Shown here: positions 50,010 to 62,079 of the stretch, piece after piece | Layout: the number at the start of each line of letters is the position of its first letter | Numbering within the stretch: the first letter of the stretch is position 1 | Assembly: GCF_021130785.1 (NCBI RefSeq) | Contig: NW_025776793.1 | Location: forward strand, 23,024-87,023 | Length of the DNA stretch: 64,000 nucleotides | Source: Homalodisca vitripennis | Taxonomy: Eukaryota; Arthropoda; Insecta; Hemiptera; Cicadellidae | Direction of reading: 5' to 3' | Position numbers and translations under genes: made by a program | Notes under the pieces: model-generated | The model's input: the letters and a program-made list of their open reading frames with translations, nothing else | Database searches by the model: none | What the model was told of the DNA's origin: nothing

Positions 50010-50640
50010 TTACCAAGCAAATATTTTGCTAAAATGTACAGTTAATACTAAGATAAACTTAAAATTCGTTAAATTTCAAATTACTGACGTGTATTAAAAC
50101 ATGTAATAACCTTTTGACAAACGTTTCGTGCAAATGTTATTGTTATCACTTTGGACGGATCTTGCTACAACCATACAATAGAACATTGAGGGATATACAT
50201 TTTTGAATTCAATTCAGAATGAGCTCAATTAACGTTAAAATATACAATCTTGTCATTACTTGGAAGAATAATTCCTTACCAAACAACTCACCCTGAAAAA
50301 CAAATCTAGGTAACGTATTCCTTAAATATCTAGTCACATGAGATCTGTAGATTTAATTAAATTGGTTTTGTTTACACCAAAATAATTGTGCTAAAATTTA
50401 ACACAAATTACATGTACAGATGATATTAAAATCAGGTGATAATTTGATATTTTTAATATTTTCAATACGTACAAATGTTTAAAACAAACAAGAATCTATT
50501 GATAAACATATAAAAAACTTTTTTATTATTATCAATGTGAACGTAATTAGTTGCGTTGAACTCAAATACATAACAGATTATTAGATTACAAGAATCCTCA
50601 ATTTTAAGTGAGATACTGTGACACCTATTTATAGTAAATT
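50010..50640 (+). repeat. Duplicated segment, copy A middle part
   Basis: ttttgctaaaatgtacagtt at 50024 matches ttttgctaaaatgtacactt at 61538, directly after the LINE in copy B. The rest of the interval is diverged AT-rich DNA without a gene. Confidence 0.55.
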
Positions 50641-50970
50641 GTTATTACCATACAAGGGGTACTTTTTACAGGTAGTTCCAACAAAATCAGGTGAACTTGA
50701 GCTATATTATAACCTTGTCACTATACTCCCACAGGGATTGTACTGACAAGTATAGGACATGACCTGAACCTTGTATATTATCCCTCGAGGAATGACGTCA
50801 CAGCCACTCTGTGATACCAATATAGGTTCAATGCGGACGATCCTCAGAACCAAATATCTCCCTATTACAAGCGGAACTCGACATAGTGATTTGTGTTACT
50901 GCAGTCAGTTTGTACCAACGCAGCAATATATCATTGTGATTAGCATCACTAGTTCACAAATCTTCTAAAC
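50641..50970 (+). repeat. Conserved duplicated block, copy A (partner 61750-62070)
   Basis: About 330 bp shared with 61750-62070. Landmarks are ccttgtcactata.tcccc, cagggattgta.tg, ggacatg.c.tgaaccttgta, ggaatgacgtcacagccact, accaatatagg, caatgcggacgatcctca, cgacatagtgatttgtgtt and tatatcattgt.attagc. The full CREB-type palindrome TGACGTCA is kept in both. Indels that are not multiples of three between the copies argue against coding. It may be a regulatory block or an unclassified short interspersed repeat. Confidence 0.88.
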
Positions 50971-50979
50971 TCGTTGATT

Positions 50980-52480
50980 TCTTTGGTATTTTTTTTGTTA
51001 GGGAAGCCATATTTCCTATACAATTTCAAAATCCAAAATATTATTTAACAAAATATAATGTTTTACATATTTAAAGACAGGGGATGAATACATTTATTTA
51101 TATTGTTTTTATTAAATGGTATCCAGAATAAGCTTATTAATTAATATATTTTGTGTGACGTGTAAAATGTCCTTACATTTAAACTATTTAAAAACAAGTA
51201 CTTTGTGTCTTTAAAAACGAAGATACGAATAGCTAAGTTCTTCAATCATCCTACCAGTTCTGAAATAATATATACTTTTTAGAAACCTTGGTTTGAAATA
51301 ATGGAAATTGAAACTCCCAGGTATGAACCATACCTCGTACATAGTACTTGCTACCAAAATTATGGCCACAATTAAAGCTTTATAAAGAATTACTTACTTA
51401 AACTACTACTTTTGAGTAAGCTTGAAATAGTAGGCTTCAATTAAGTTACAATTATAAATATAGTTTCTTTCTTCTAACTTTTATTTTCACTATGAAAATG
51501 CTCTGAAGAAAAATCAGCCTTACCCATCTGTAGAATATATAATAAAAGGAAAGTTCTCACAGAACTGGATTCACATAATAAGTAATTTTTTTTTTGATTA
51601 TTTAACTAAATATATTTTTTTAACATGAATCTTAAATCTTTTATATTGTTTTTTACTATTTTTTTTGTTTTTTATGTTGTTAGGTATATTTTGTAATTTT
51701 TAATTATGTCATTCTATTTTGTTTTATATGTAACATTTTTATGTACATTACTAACAAAACAACTATCACAAACAGTACGATAATGAGCTAGACATGAAAT
51801 GTTTTTCGAACCAAATATGATATTCATTGATAATGGTCTTAGATTAGGACATGTATTCAATTATTTAAAAAATTGTATAAAACATTGGTTTAGCTGAAAG
51901 TCATGACAAAGTATTTATTTGGTTTAAAATTTTAATGAACACAATTATAACTGTAAATTAAAGGTTTTATATACTTTAAGAATTGTACAGAACGTATCAA
52001 CATTTGATTAATGACTCGTCTTAATTGCACTAAACATGTATTCATTACACATAAATTGTTTATTCCTAGTGTTATCACTACACGTCTAACAGCTTGGACT
52101 AAGTCCAAAATGTAATTAAGTTACTATTAAATTTAATAATATAAGTTGACTTATTGATGACTTAGAGCCGGTTTTCAAACTGACCTTTTTCAAATACATG
52201 CGTGCGTCCTCGTGTGCGTCATTTACGCTTTATGCTAACGAGTCATGAAGCAGGTTGTGCCAAATTTCCAGCACACTCTTCAACCGAAACATACATATTG
52301 GTGTACATTTTGTCTTTGAAGTTATGATGGTGTAGTAATCTACAGAGTTTTGAGGATCTTGCTGGTCAAGCTACATTTCCGTTGATACACCTTTTTCAAA
52401 AACAGCATATGTATCTTTCGAGTAATCGTTAAGGTTCAAAAGAAACCCCTCTGGATTTAAGAGAATATGATCAATAATTA
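50980..52480. other. AT-rich, no gene recognised
   Basis: Homopolymer-rich. The moderately GC-rich patch at 52185-52290 lacks recognisable content. Confidence 0.4.
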
Positions 52481-52529
52481 AGATTTTGCATAGTGCTTTA
52501 TTGGATAATACTGTTTTGGGTGTTAACTT

Positions 52530-52680
52530 TTGGTATGGGAAACTTACAGAAGCTGGATACTGCAGAAGTATTAGTGGACACTATTGTCGCTGAACGTATG
52601 TTCCAACAAGGCGGAGCACCAACACAAAACCTTCCGCCGCCGCAGGATGACTTTGTGAATATCACATCTCAGATATTATA
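52530..52680 (+). pseudogene. Possible small Tc1/mariner transposase fragment
   Basis: The frame contains AEVLVDTIVAERMFQQGGAP, closely resembling the Y-x-x-x-L-...-FQQDGAP block around the second catalytic Asp of DD41D-type transposases, with the Asp replaced by Gly. What follows (TQNLPPPQDDFVN) looks scrambled, and nothing convincing precedes it. If real, it is a dead fragment of about 100-150 bp. Chance similarity cannot be excluded. Confidence 0.35.
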
Positions 52681-52689
52681 ATAGTCTAC

Positions 52690-55600
52690 ACATTTTATAC
52701 AAGTAACTAGTATTTTGAATATCCACCATATAATATGTCAGTGTGAGCTGCAAATAACTAGCACAGAAGAGCGCACGTAAGTATAGTGGTCGCTTGGATA
52801 CCTGCCTTGAGTCAAAATTGAGAAATCACAATTGAGTAATTTTAAAGATGATTTAGGTACGATGTTTTTGTGTAAATTAAGTATTTATTAAATTATTTTA
52901 CAACCCTTTAAAATTATACTAATATTTTTTAACTCTGAGTTACAGGTTTGGTTTGAAAACGGTATAACAAGCCTGTTTATTACATAAATTTATACATCAC
53001 AGAAAAGTTTGGCGCCTCCAATTGGCTAAACATTGAAGTATATTAAAATGATAAAAGCAATGATGAATGATAAAACTAAGTTTTAAAGCTAAATCTCTAG
53101 AAATAAAATATTATTTTCTTAAAAATGTCAAGTTTACTGTTACATTTGGAAAGTGCTACCGATTTTAAAATAATAGAAAGAGTTGCAATAAATATTAAAA
53201 TAAGATATGATATCCTATTTATAGTTTTATGATTGTGATAAAATTGAGTTAATTACTATATATATAGTTGGTTGATATTACTCTGTGGACCAGGATATTA
53301 ATCTTGTGCACTATAATTTATGTAATAGTGGAGTGTAGGTGATTATCATGAGAGGTTTTAGAATAATTTATACATAATCTCCCTATTTCTACTTGTATAT
53401 TGGGAAGTAGTACAAAGATAAACACGACGAACACCTTCGTGGAATAAATATTTGTCTAACCAAAGGGAAATTGGTGAACCATCACATCTACTAACCACAC
53501 ACAACATAACGTACTGTTGACATACGCTGAGTGGCAGCCACCATAACATATTGATATTGTACGTCTGATGTTTTCAAAGGCCATTAAATAATATTTTATA
53601 AAAATAATATTTAAGAGCAAGGTTATTCTCTAACAATGCTTATCATTACGCTAAAATTGTATAGTTTAGCTCTTCAGATTTTCTATATAACTCCACCGAA
53701 TATTATTTCCAGACTCCAAAATCAGCTCCAGTTATAAACTGTATAAACAGTATACGTTCTACGTTACATATCGTTTTTTTTTTTTTTTTTTTTTTTTTTT
53801 GCAAACGATCGCTGGTTCAAGAAAGCCAAAACAATCTGAAAATTAATACAAATATGTTTCTTATAATTCATAAGTTCATATGTGTATGTCACCTTTTTAA
53901 ATATGGCGGCCATCTGATAACTATACTTTAACAAAAATCACGCTATTTATAGAAAAATAGAACATTCCAAATAACTTCTGAATTGATTATATCATTTCCT
54001 AACCAGTTTGAATAAACAATTTCTCTTAATGGCATTCTAAACAAATACATTATATTCAAATGTTTTAATACAATGCAAATGTCACAATATGTTCATTAGT
54101 AGTACTTTCTTTTAAATAAATACTGAATAACTATTAAAAATTCTAATATATTTTTGAATTTTAACTGTCGGTTTTTATCCTAATTTCATCCGGATAAGTC
54201 ATAATCTTTGAAATCTTATATTAGGTTGCGTTGCGTTTGGACTGTGTACGTGTTAGATTGTAAGTTTTGACATTTCTTATAGTAATTATTTACTAGGTAT
54301 ACAATTAACTATTTAATAATAGTGCTTTATTGAGGGAAAAAGTGCAATGTAAATTGTTGAACATACCGTATTCTATAAGAATGTGGTAATGAAGAATATG
54401 TACTTAAGATGAGTATCGAATTAAAAAAATAACTAAAATGTGTCATTCAAAATTATTAGGCAAAAGTAGTTTAGAACTAGAATGTAATTAGGCAATTAGT
54501 CTTTTAAATATAATTTAAAAATTACCCATAAGATTATCGTAAGTATGGATTCAATACAAATGTTGAGCTAAGGTCAATTTTATCTCTTGTTTAGTACATC
54601 TTCTGAATTCTGATACTGATACAGACTAGATTCCTGAAAACTGGAGTTTATGTCCGTATGAAGAGATCCAAAAAAATTAGAAACGAAGATGTTGAAAACT
54701 AAACTTTGTGTAGTTTCGAAATTAAGGATACAAAGACTACAAGAACCCAAACTAATAACCCAGCAGTCTTAACACGTGAAAGAAAGTAGTGCACTATGAT
54801 GTATTTGACACGCTTATAAAGAACAGCGAAGAAGACAAATATTGTTTTACACATAATATTTGAGTGATGGGAACGGTTGATTCAATCCACCACAGGACTT
54901 CAGATGTTGATTCAACGACTCCATATTAAGGAGTCAAGGAATGTTACTATTAAATTCCAGGTACTGTACTATGTGAGAAGTTGAATAAGGCTCCATTAAG
55001 CGTTCACGTTAACCAATTATGTTAGGAGAAAATATTTTTCTTGGTAGTGCTAATCGATTCAAAATTGTTTGTTTTATAAAAATTGCTTTAGTAGGTCAGT
55101 TAAGCCTTATCCTGTACGTAATAAATAATTGAGCTAGTTACCTATTAAAAAACTATTTACTTTTATCAGCCTGCCAATCTGTTTTCCGAGTAGCTCATAA
55201 GAAATGGTTCTTAGACATAAATTTGCACACCGTAACGTAGCGTAGACATGTAATGTAGTTGTGTGGTTACATGTTTCTATGTCTTTATGAATGATCTTTC
55301 ATTTTAATAAAATAATAGTAAATGTGAAAAAAAATCTGAAATATGTGCCATTTGTGTGTTTGAAATTTATCTGCATTTATATTATCGCTTCTCAAATGCA
55401 AAGAAAGATTTTCTTAGATATTGATTATAATATATGATTAGCAATACGTCATTAGGATTTTAAACTTCCTTACAGAAACCGGCTGTTAACGGATTGGCTA
55501 TTGGGTATTACAACCCTTTAACAGATATTTCTGAGCGTAGCACTTGAGTAAGATGTGTGTTAACCAGCTGTTTAAAACTAAACAAAAATAATCTCATAAC

Positions 55601-57320
55601 TCAACACTGGAAAATTGGCCAGAACGGATGTATATCAAATTCATTCACAAGAGGCATATCTAGAGAGTAGAGTGCTTCCATGATACCAAAAACTAAAAAA
55701 AAAAAAAAAAAAAAACAATCATTTTAGATACCTACAGTCAACTTAACAATTAAAGAAATTATCTTTAGAATATAGACACTTCCTATATGACAACATTATT
55801 TTAAGAACTTCATGCATTCATTTATTCAAACTGGCTTTATAGGTTTACAATATTAGTAACATCCAACTCCAGTAAAAGAGATATTTTTCCTGTTACTTGT
55901 ATGGCAATGACAAATTGTAACTGCTGCTAAAGCCTTTTCATTCACACTTCTACTCTGAAGCTTACACCTCATTGCTGTTGGAGAAGCCGATATATTCACA
56001 ATGTCGCCTTAGTGCCAGCAAGATAGGGTTCCTGGAATTGTCAAATCTTTTATAAAAGGACTGAGACAGAGATTTTTCGATAAGGCATTTATGCTCTCAA
56101 TATTTCTGTATGAAAGAAAAGAAATCAAGTTACTGGTATAAGCTTTACACAATAAGTGTTACATGTTACTACAAATAATTACATTATACTACTATATGAT
56201 GTAATATTTATTATTAAAATCTTAAACATTTTGAATAGTTTTATTGTAAAGTTACATCGCTGATGACATTTTTAATTATAAATATCAATAAGTGTTTGCA
56301 TCATGCACTTACTAGGTACGTATACGTTTTAAATTCTATTCCAAACTTAGTATATAAAAAGTAAAATCTTCGTTCACTCAAATACTCTTCACTGGTTTCT
56401 CCAACTTTCCAATATCTTAGAAAGTTTAATATGAACACGTTCGCCTTATGAATAAAATTATAAATTAAAGTGATGAACATAAAACATTAATAGGAGTTTA
56501 AATATAATTAAATTCTCTCGTAGAAAAATATTTTTTTGTTTAACTTCTCAATGTCCGTAAAAGCTGAAATTTGGCAGGCATTTTTCTAAAAGATTAAATA
56601 CTTGTATGTTTGGAATCTTACATAGGTGGAACAATAACAAAATAGTACTTATTTGCAATATTTATTTTTGTATTTCACAAAAATGCAAGGAAACTAAAAT
56701 ATCATTAAGAAATTCTAGTGGTAATAATAAATTATAATTATTTTATTTCAAATGAATTTTAAATAACTTTATGTTGAAATTCTCAAACGATATGATATGG
56801 AAGCAGATCCTTTAAAATGGATTCATTGATTTTGCCCTATCTACGTAAAATATTTTTGATCGGGAAACTAAGTAATCACTACCATTGCCAAAAATACTGT
56901 ATATTATAAAATGGCTCAGTAAATTATAATATCGACCACTATGGATATCACTTATCTCAGGAGTAATATGATACTTCACTTGGTATGATAAGATAACTCC
57001 CTACAAGATAACTTAAAGTAATTATATATTTTAGGTGTATTTTAGAATTTTAGAATTTTGTTTCGCTCTGGGTTTAAAGATTTTCAACGTTAACGTTCCA
57101 CTTAAAAATTGTTAAAATGTAATATAGCAAAAAGGTTGGTTTATTGGACGATTTTATTGACCGAATGTAACTTTTGGAATTTTAAGACACGTAAACTTCA
57201 TTGAGGAATTTAGATACGACAAACAAGGAATTCTTGAATATAATGTTTATATCATGTACATTTTGACAATGATAGATGCGGTACATATTTAAATTCGAAG
57301 ATTCCTGGGATTCTTCTAAA
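52690..57320. other. AT-rich, no gene recognised; poly(T) and poly(A) tracts
   Basis: T27 at 53774-53800 and A21 at 55695-55715. Other frames (for example minus 53358-53549) have no recognisable domain. Confidence 0.45.
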
Positions 57321-57329
57321 TCTTAGCTT

Positions 57330-58010
57330 CAGGCAATTGTCACAGATTTTAAGGTCTCCAATAGACCAGCTAATTTTGAAAACGCTAAGATTATAGGAGC
57401 TATTTTGCAGGTTAATATCAAAGTCTACTAAAATATGCTAGTGAAAACCCAGATCAAGAGCTGCTAAAAGCTGGAACCTCATATAATCCGAGATCTTCAA
57501 AAGACAAAAACATCTAGATACCATGAACTCCATGGATTAGAAACACTCACAATCTCGAAGGCAAAAACAAACCGAGCTTACATAGACACAAATCTCTCGT
57601 GAAGATATCCCAGGATATAAAGTTATTATAAGTTAGATAGTACAAAATACCTTGAGTTTAAAGTTCTTGAATTCAATTACAAAGCCTAATTAAGAGCTTT
57701 CCGAAGGAAACATTAGGTATTTCCTAAAGTAAAATCTTTCGAATGCAAGGTTGAATAGGCTGTTATTGCTCAAACTCAGAAATTGCCAAAATTTAAGCGT
57801 ATATAGTGTGATTCTCCTGTTTTAAATAGCCTTAGAAGTAGAAGGTCCAATTGCCTAAGAATTATTAAACGTCATAAAGTTTTATAAATAATAATATCAG
57901 AAACCGAAAAATCTTAAATAGATATCTGTTAAAATCAGGAGCTTTTCGGGGCCATAAGCTTCCATTGACCAACAGGTGAGGCATTCGGGAGCAATGAGGC
58001 TTAAGTGTCT
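57330..58010 (+). repeat. Degenerate 17-bp minisatellite, copy B
   Basis: Cut at 17 bp, units align as ctgctaaaagctggaac, ctcatataatccgagat, cttcaaaagacaaaaac, atctagataccatgaac, actcacaatctcgaagg and so on. The shared skeleton (ct.c.a.agac..gaac) is recognisably the 47.8-kb consensus with many C/G to T/A changes. It is AT-richer and more eroded than copy A, with more register slips after about 57600. Confidence 0.6.
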
Positions 58011-58019
58011 ATAGTAAAA

Positions 58020-59255
58020 AAACTTTAGGGATCTACGATGGATAAATAACCAAATATAGCGAATAGCTTAGTAATGTTTATGTATGTTTCAATAGAGAAT
58101 TATTGTATTTAGTATTAACTTTAAAATCAAATTTGGAAATATGTGAAGTAATGGAACAATGAGGCACTAATTGAGATATTTGTAATTTGTAATGGTAATA
58201 TATTGATATAAGACAATCCATTTACTGTATGGTTGTAAATTTGTTATTTAATTTGAGATATGTTAAATTCGTATAAAATTCCCGAATGCTCTTTGTCGTC
58301 GTGTCCCTTTGTTCCCAATACAATGTACACTATGAATATTTGGTATTTTATGCCCGATACTAAATATATTGATCCTAAATCCTTTAAGCTATTGTTTAAG
58401 TTATTGTTTGAATGAAATAATAATATGAGTACTTTTACGTAATTTATAAATTAAAACTGTTGTTTAGTTACATAGCTCTGACTATTAGTAACATATTCCG
58501 TTGTTTGATATCCAGGTTGTTAAATTTTCGCAGGATTAGTGACTGATATATTGATACAGTTTGTGCATACTTATCTTCTCTGCAAGTCCTTACCCCATTC
58601 TGACATTTAACTGTTATAAAGCCGGAAAAGCTTTAGGGGTTATGTGTATATCTTTATCCCTTACATATTAAATTAAGATACTTCGTTTTACCTATTCTCA
58701 AAAACTTCGTACATAAATATTTATTCGGTTTTAGTTTTTACAATAAAGCAACCAATATCTGCTAAGTCTTTTCTCTTTATGAAATTCATTTTCTGTAGAA
58801 AAGAATAATTCTAAATCATTGTAAACAATGTTTCTTTCATTTGTAAACAATACAAAAACCTGACCCTGTTATTTATGAAAAACTTAGCAAGCTAAATACC
58901 AAAAAAAATTTTAGATTTTAAACCCTTAGTAATAAAACTGTCTGAGGAAACATGTATTTCACGAAAATATATATCGTGGTGTAAAAACAACCACAGATCA
59001 ATATAATATGAAATAATGAAAGTTCATTTATAATATAAAGTTATACCTTACCGCTAATATCAACTATTAATTATAGTTACTGTTGATACTCTCTAAGATT
59101 ACAATATAAGGTTTATGTTCAAGGTTTATGAAAATATGTTTATCAAATTATAAAAACAGCTTAAGTTATGAATGGTGTCTGAATGTATAGCAAGCCACAT
59201 GGACACAGATACATACGTTATGGCATAAAAGATACGATATCAAAGTAAATAAATG
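58020..59255. other. AT-rich, no gene recognised
   Basis: About 1.1 kb longer than the equivalent gap in duplication copy A (48440-48610). It could be an extra insertion here or a deletion there. No domain or terminal repeat recognised. Confidence 0.45.
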
Positions 59256-59259
59256 ATGG

Positions 59260-59435
59260 TTTTTTCTTTCAAATTTTCCAGAACGGTGACTGATAAATCA
59301 TTGTTTATGTGAAGGCCAAGATAAATATCGTAACACTTTCCCGACCTAGAGATCTAACGTCTTACATTAACGGGAGAGGATGGGCCAATGGGCGTTCATA
59401 TTGGATTTGATTAACGATCGCGCACTGTAAAAATT
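59260..59435 (+). repeat. Duplicated block, copy B (partner 48610-48785)
   Basis: Matches the copy A landmarks listed there, in the same orientation. It ends about 160 bp before the 3' end of the minus-strand LINE. Confidence 0.85.
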
Positions 59436-59594
59436 AAAATAAAAGTTACGATAAAATTTATATGTAAATTAAATTATTACAATTTCCATTATCAATTATT
59501 TCATGTCATGTATTTCTCCATCTAAACCAATTTTAGGTGCCGTATACATTATGATGTAGACGTAGGAGGTTAGTAACCTTACTAAGTAAAAAAT

Positions 59595-61505
59595 TGAATA
59601 GAATAGAATAGAATATATTTATTTTTCGAAAGTAATTACAATCCATCACAACTAAAATAATCTCGTGCAAAATTATCAAAAAAGATGGTAATAATATTAA
59701 TTCACATATAGTCTTAAATTAATGACTGCAATTAAACTATACAATATCACAAATTATCATAATTAAAAGAATAAAAATACTATATATAATTTTAAATGCA
59801 ACACACATATTCTAGTATATATCCAATATATATTTACTTTCAAAAAACATAGGGCCTCTAAGGCAAAGCCTGTGTAGAGGTTCCTTCTCGAAGATTAAAC
59901 ATTTTGCGCTACAAAGATTTTTATATTTTATTTAACTACATAAAGTCCCACTAAATAAATGCAATTGTGGCAAGATAACTTCAACAAACCTAGCCACTTA
60001 GAATAATGTTTGTTTCTTTACGATATAGATTTAACACAAATTAAACTTGTATATTAATAAGGTGATCAATATTATCTTTTTTTAAAAGCCAAAATTTCAT
60101 TTTTTTGCAAACAACTTAGCATTTGTACAATTTGCAATGCTTTTCGGAATAATATTAAAAATTCTAGGACCCATAAAACAATAACTTTTTGTAAAAAATG
60201 TCAAATTTGGCTTGGGTACTTCCAAACGTTCTTTATACCTCAATTTATCTTTGTAACAATTATTTAATTCATTCAAATTCCCACTTTTTACGGAAAAAAA
60301 TTTTAATACTTTATATACAAACATATATTTTAGAGGGAGAATTCTTAAATCTACAAATAAAGGCCAAGATGGTTCAAATTTACTTTTTTGTTTAATTAAT
60401 TTAATAATTTTCTTTTGCTGTGTAAAAACTGGTTTCAAACTGTTGTCAAAAGTCCCACCCGAACAGAAAATACCATATTCCAGTCTACTGTTTACTAATG
60501 AAAAATACAACATTCTTAAGACATCTTCCGTGCACATGTTTTTCAAAAAATAGAAACATCTTAGTGTATTGTGTAACTTTTTCTTTAAACTTTCAATGTG
60601 TTTCTTCCAATTTACCTCCCTGTCTAAAATTAAAATTACTCCCAAATATTTCAAACTATAAGTCTGTGACACAATTGCACATCTATTATCGCAATGGGTA
60701 TTTTTAAGCAAACAGTCCATACATTTATATATAATTTCATTATCAAATTCTTGCTCACTTCTTAAATTGAAATTTATGTATTTGGTTTTTTCCGGACTTA
60801 AAAGCATACAATTGCTTGTAAACCACCATTGAATAGCGTTCAAGTCTGAATTCATGGCTTGCTCTATTTCAGTCCAACTATTTTTTACGTAGCACAAAGC
60901 TGTGTCGTCCGCAAAAGATGTTAATTTTCCATTTAATTTTGCATTACAAAGATCATTAATGTAAATTAAAAAAAGAATTGCTCCCAAAACTGACCCTTGG
61001 GGTACTCCACTACTGATGTAACCAATTTCACTAAAAAACGTTGTTAATTTTCACACATTGACTCCTTTTTGATAAATAACTTACAAACCAGGAATACGCA
61101 TTTCCTCTAACCCCGCTCATATATAACTTTTCCAAAAGAATTTTGTGATCTACTGTGTCAAATGCCTTTTTTATGTCTAAGAAAATTCCACTAACTTTTT
61201 TTCCGGAATTTAAGGACTCATAAACTAAATCCATGAAATGTTTTAATGCTACCTCTGTACTCAACCCTTCCCTAAATCCAAACTGATTTTCACTAAAAAA
61301 CTAGTACTAGTTTCTTTTTCATTAATTTTTCTAATATTTTTGCGAAAATAGAAAGAAGAGATATCGGTCTATAGTTATTGCAATCTTTAACAGAGTTATT
61401 TTTATGCAAGGGTATCACCACTGCAGTCTTTAACATATCCGGAAAAATTCCCTTTTCAAAACTTAAATTAACTAAATACAACAAAACATCTGAGATCTTA
61501 GGATA
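59595..61505 (-). mobile_element. 5'-truncated non-LTR retrotransposon (LINE), minus strand
   Basis: The element reads right to left. RT sequence enters at about 61505 without the upstream endonuclease, so it is 5'-truncated. The 3' end at about 59597-59615 carries a short (attct)n tail, the simple-repeat tail type of CR1/L2-like LINEs. The flanking DNA on each side (gtaacctta.taa on the left, ttttgctaaaatgtac on the right) is contiguous in duplication copy A near 49890 and 50024. Apart from copy A's own (TA)n array, copy A therefore looks like an empty site. A possible short target duplication is taagta at each edge. Confidence 0.85.
60097..61505 (-). pseudogene. LINE reverse transcriptase, two identical-context frameshifts
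   Basis: RT reads in three consecutive frames. The first (61505-61293) has FEKGIFPDMLKTAVVIPLHK and NNYRPISLLSIFAKILEKL. The second (to 61031) has QFGFREGLSTEVALKHFMDL and GIFLDIKKAFDTVDHKILLE (motif A). The third (to 60097) has SSGVPQGSVLGAILFLIYIN (motif B), LTSFADDTALCYV (catalytic FADD), LKYLGVILILDREVNWKKHI and a complete thumb and C-terminal region ending near 60097. Both joins fall in the same 14-mer, gttttttagtgaaa, where one T fewer would restore the frame. Apart from these, no stop interrupts about 1.4 kb. Either two one-base expansions occurred in T runs or the runs are mis-called. The protein differs clearly from the LINEs at 0.9 and 23 kb. Confidence 0.87.
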
Positions 61506-61510
61506 AAATA

Positions 61511-61750
61511 AGTATTAGTCACAAGCGCTGCATCAATTTTGCTAAAATGTACACTTAATAATGGAATACGTTTCAAATTTCATCATTTTACTATTTTCCA
61601 ATTACTTAATAAATAATCATTACTCAAATGAATATTTTTGTAATAAGTGTAAACTTAATGCTCACGCTTAATCTAAATAATTAACAAATTCTTACATTTA
61701 AAAAATCCTCGTTTTTATTTTAGGTACTTATTTATCGTTCAAATATAGTT
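61511..61750 (+). repeat. Duplicated segment, copy B middle part
   Basis: Resumes similarity with copy A right after the LINE (61538 against 50024), then is diverged AT-rich DNA. Confidence 0.5.
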
Positions 61751-62070
61751 GCATTACAAGGTGTATATATTGCAGTTAGGTCTAACACAATCAGCCCAAC
61801 TAATGTTATAATGTACAAAAAACCTTGTCACTATATTCCCCCAGGGATTGTAGTGCCAGGTCCTAGGACATGGCTTGAACCTTGTATAATATCCCAAATG
61901 GAATGACGTCACAGCCACTCTTGGTGGTACCAATATAGGTACAATGCGGACGATCCTCACAATTAGATATATTGCTATTACATGGTAAACACGACATAGT
62001 GATTTGTGTTGCTGTAGTCGGCTTGTACCACCGCAGCGTTATATCATTGTAATTAGCTCCGCCACGTCAC
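61750..62070 (+). repeat. Conserved duplicated block, copy B (partner 50641-50970)
   Basis: Same landmarks as copy A, including TGACGTCA at about 61904 and caatgcggacgatcctca at 61941. A +2 indel after cacagccactct and others break any shared reading frame. Confidence 0.88.
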
Positions 62071-62079
62071 ACCATTAAA

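Noticed and set aside
50771..50968. 65-codon open frame in the conserved duplicated block
   Set aside because: The second copy of the block carries indels that are not multiples of three in the same place, so the conservation is not at protein level.
60960..61320. Programmed +1 frameshifting as the main explanation for the LINE breaks
   Set aside because: The TTT TAG context is suggestive, but LINE RT domains are not known to need two internal shifts. Homopolymer length error or mutation is simpler; kept only as an alternative in a finding.
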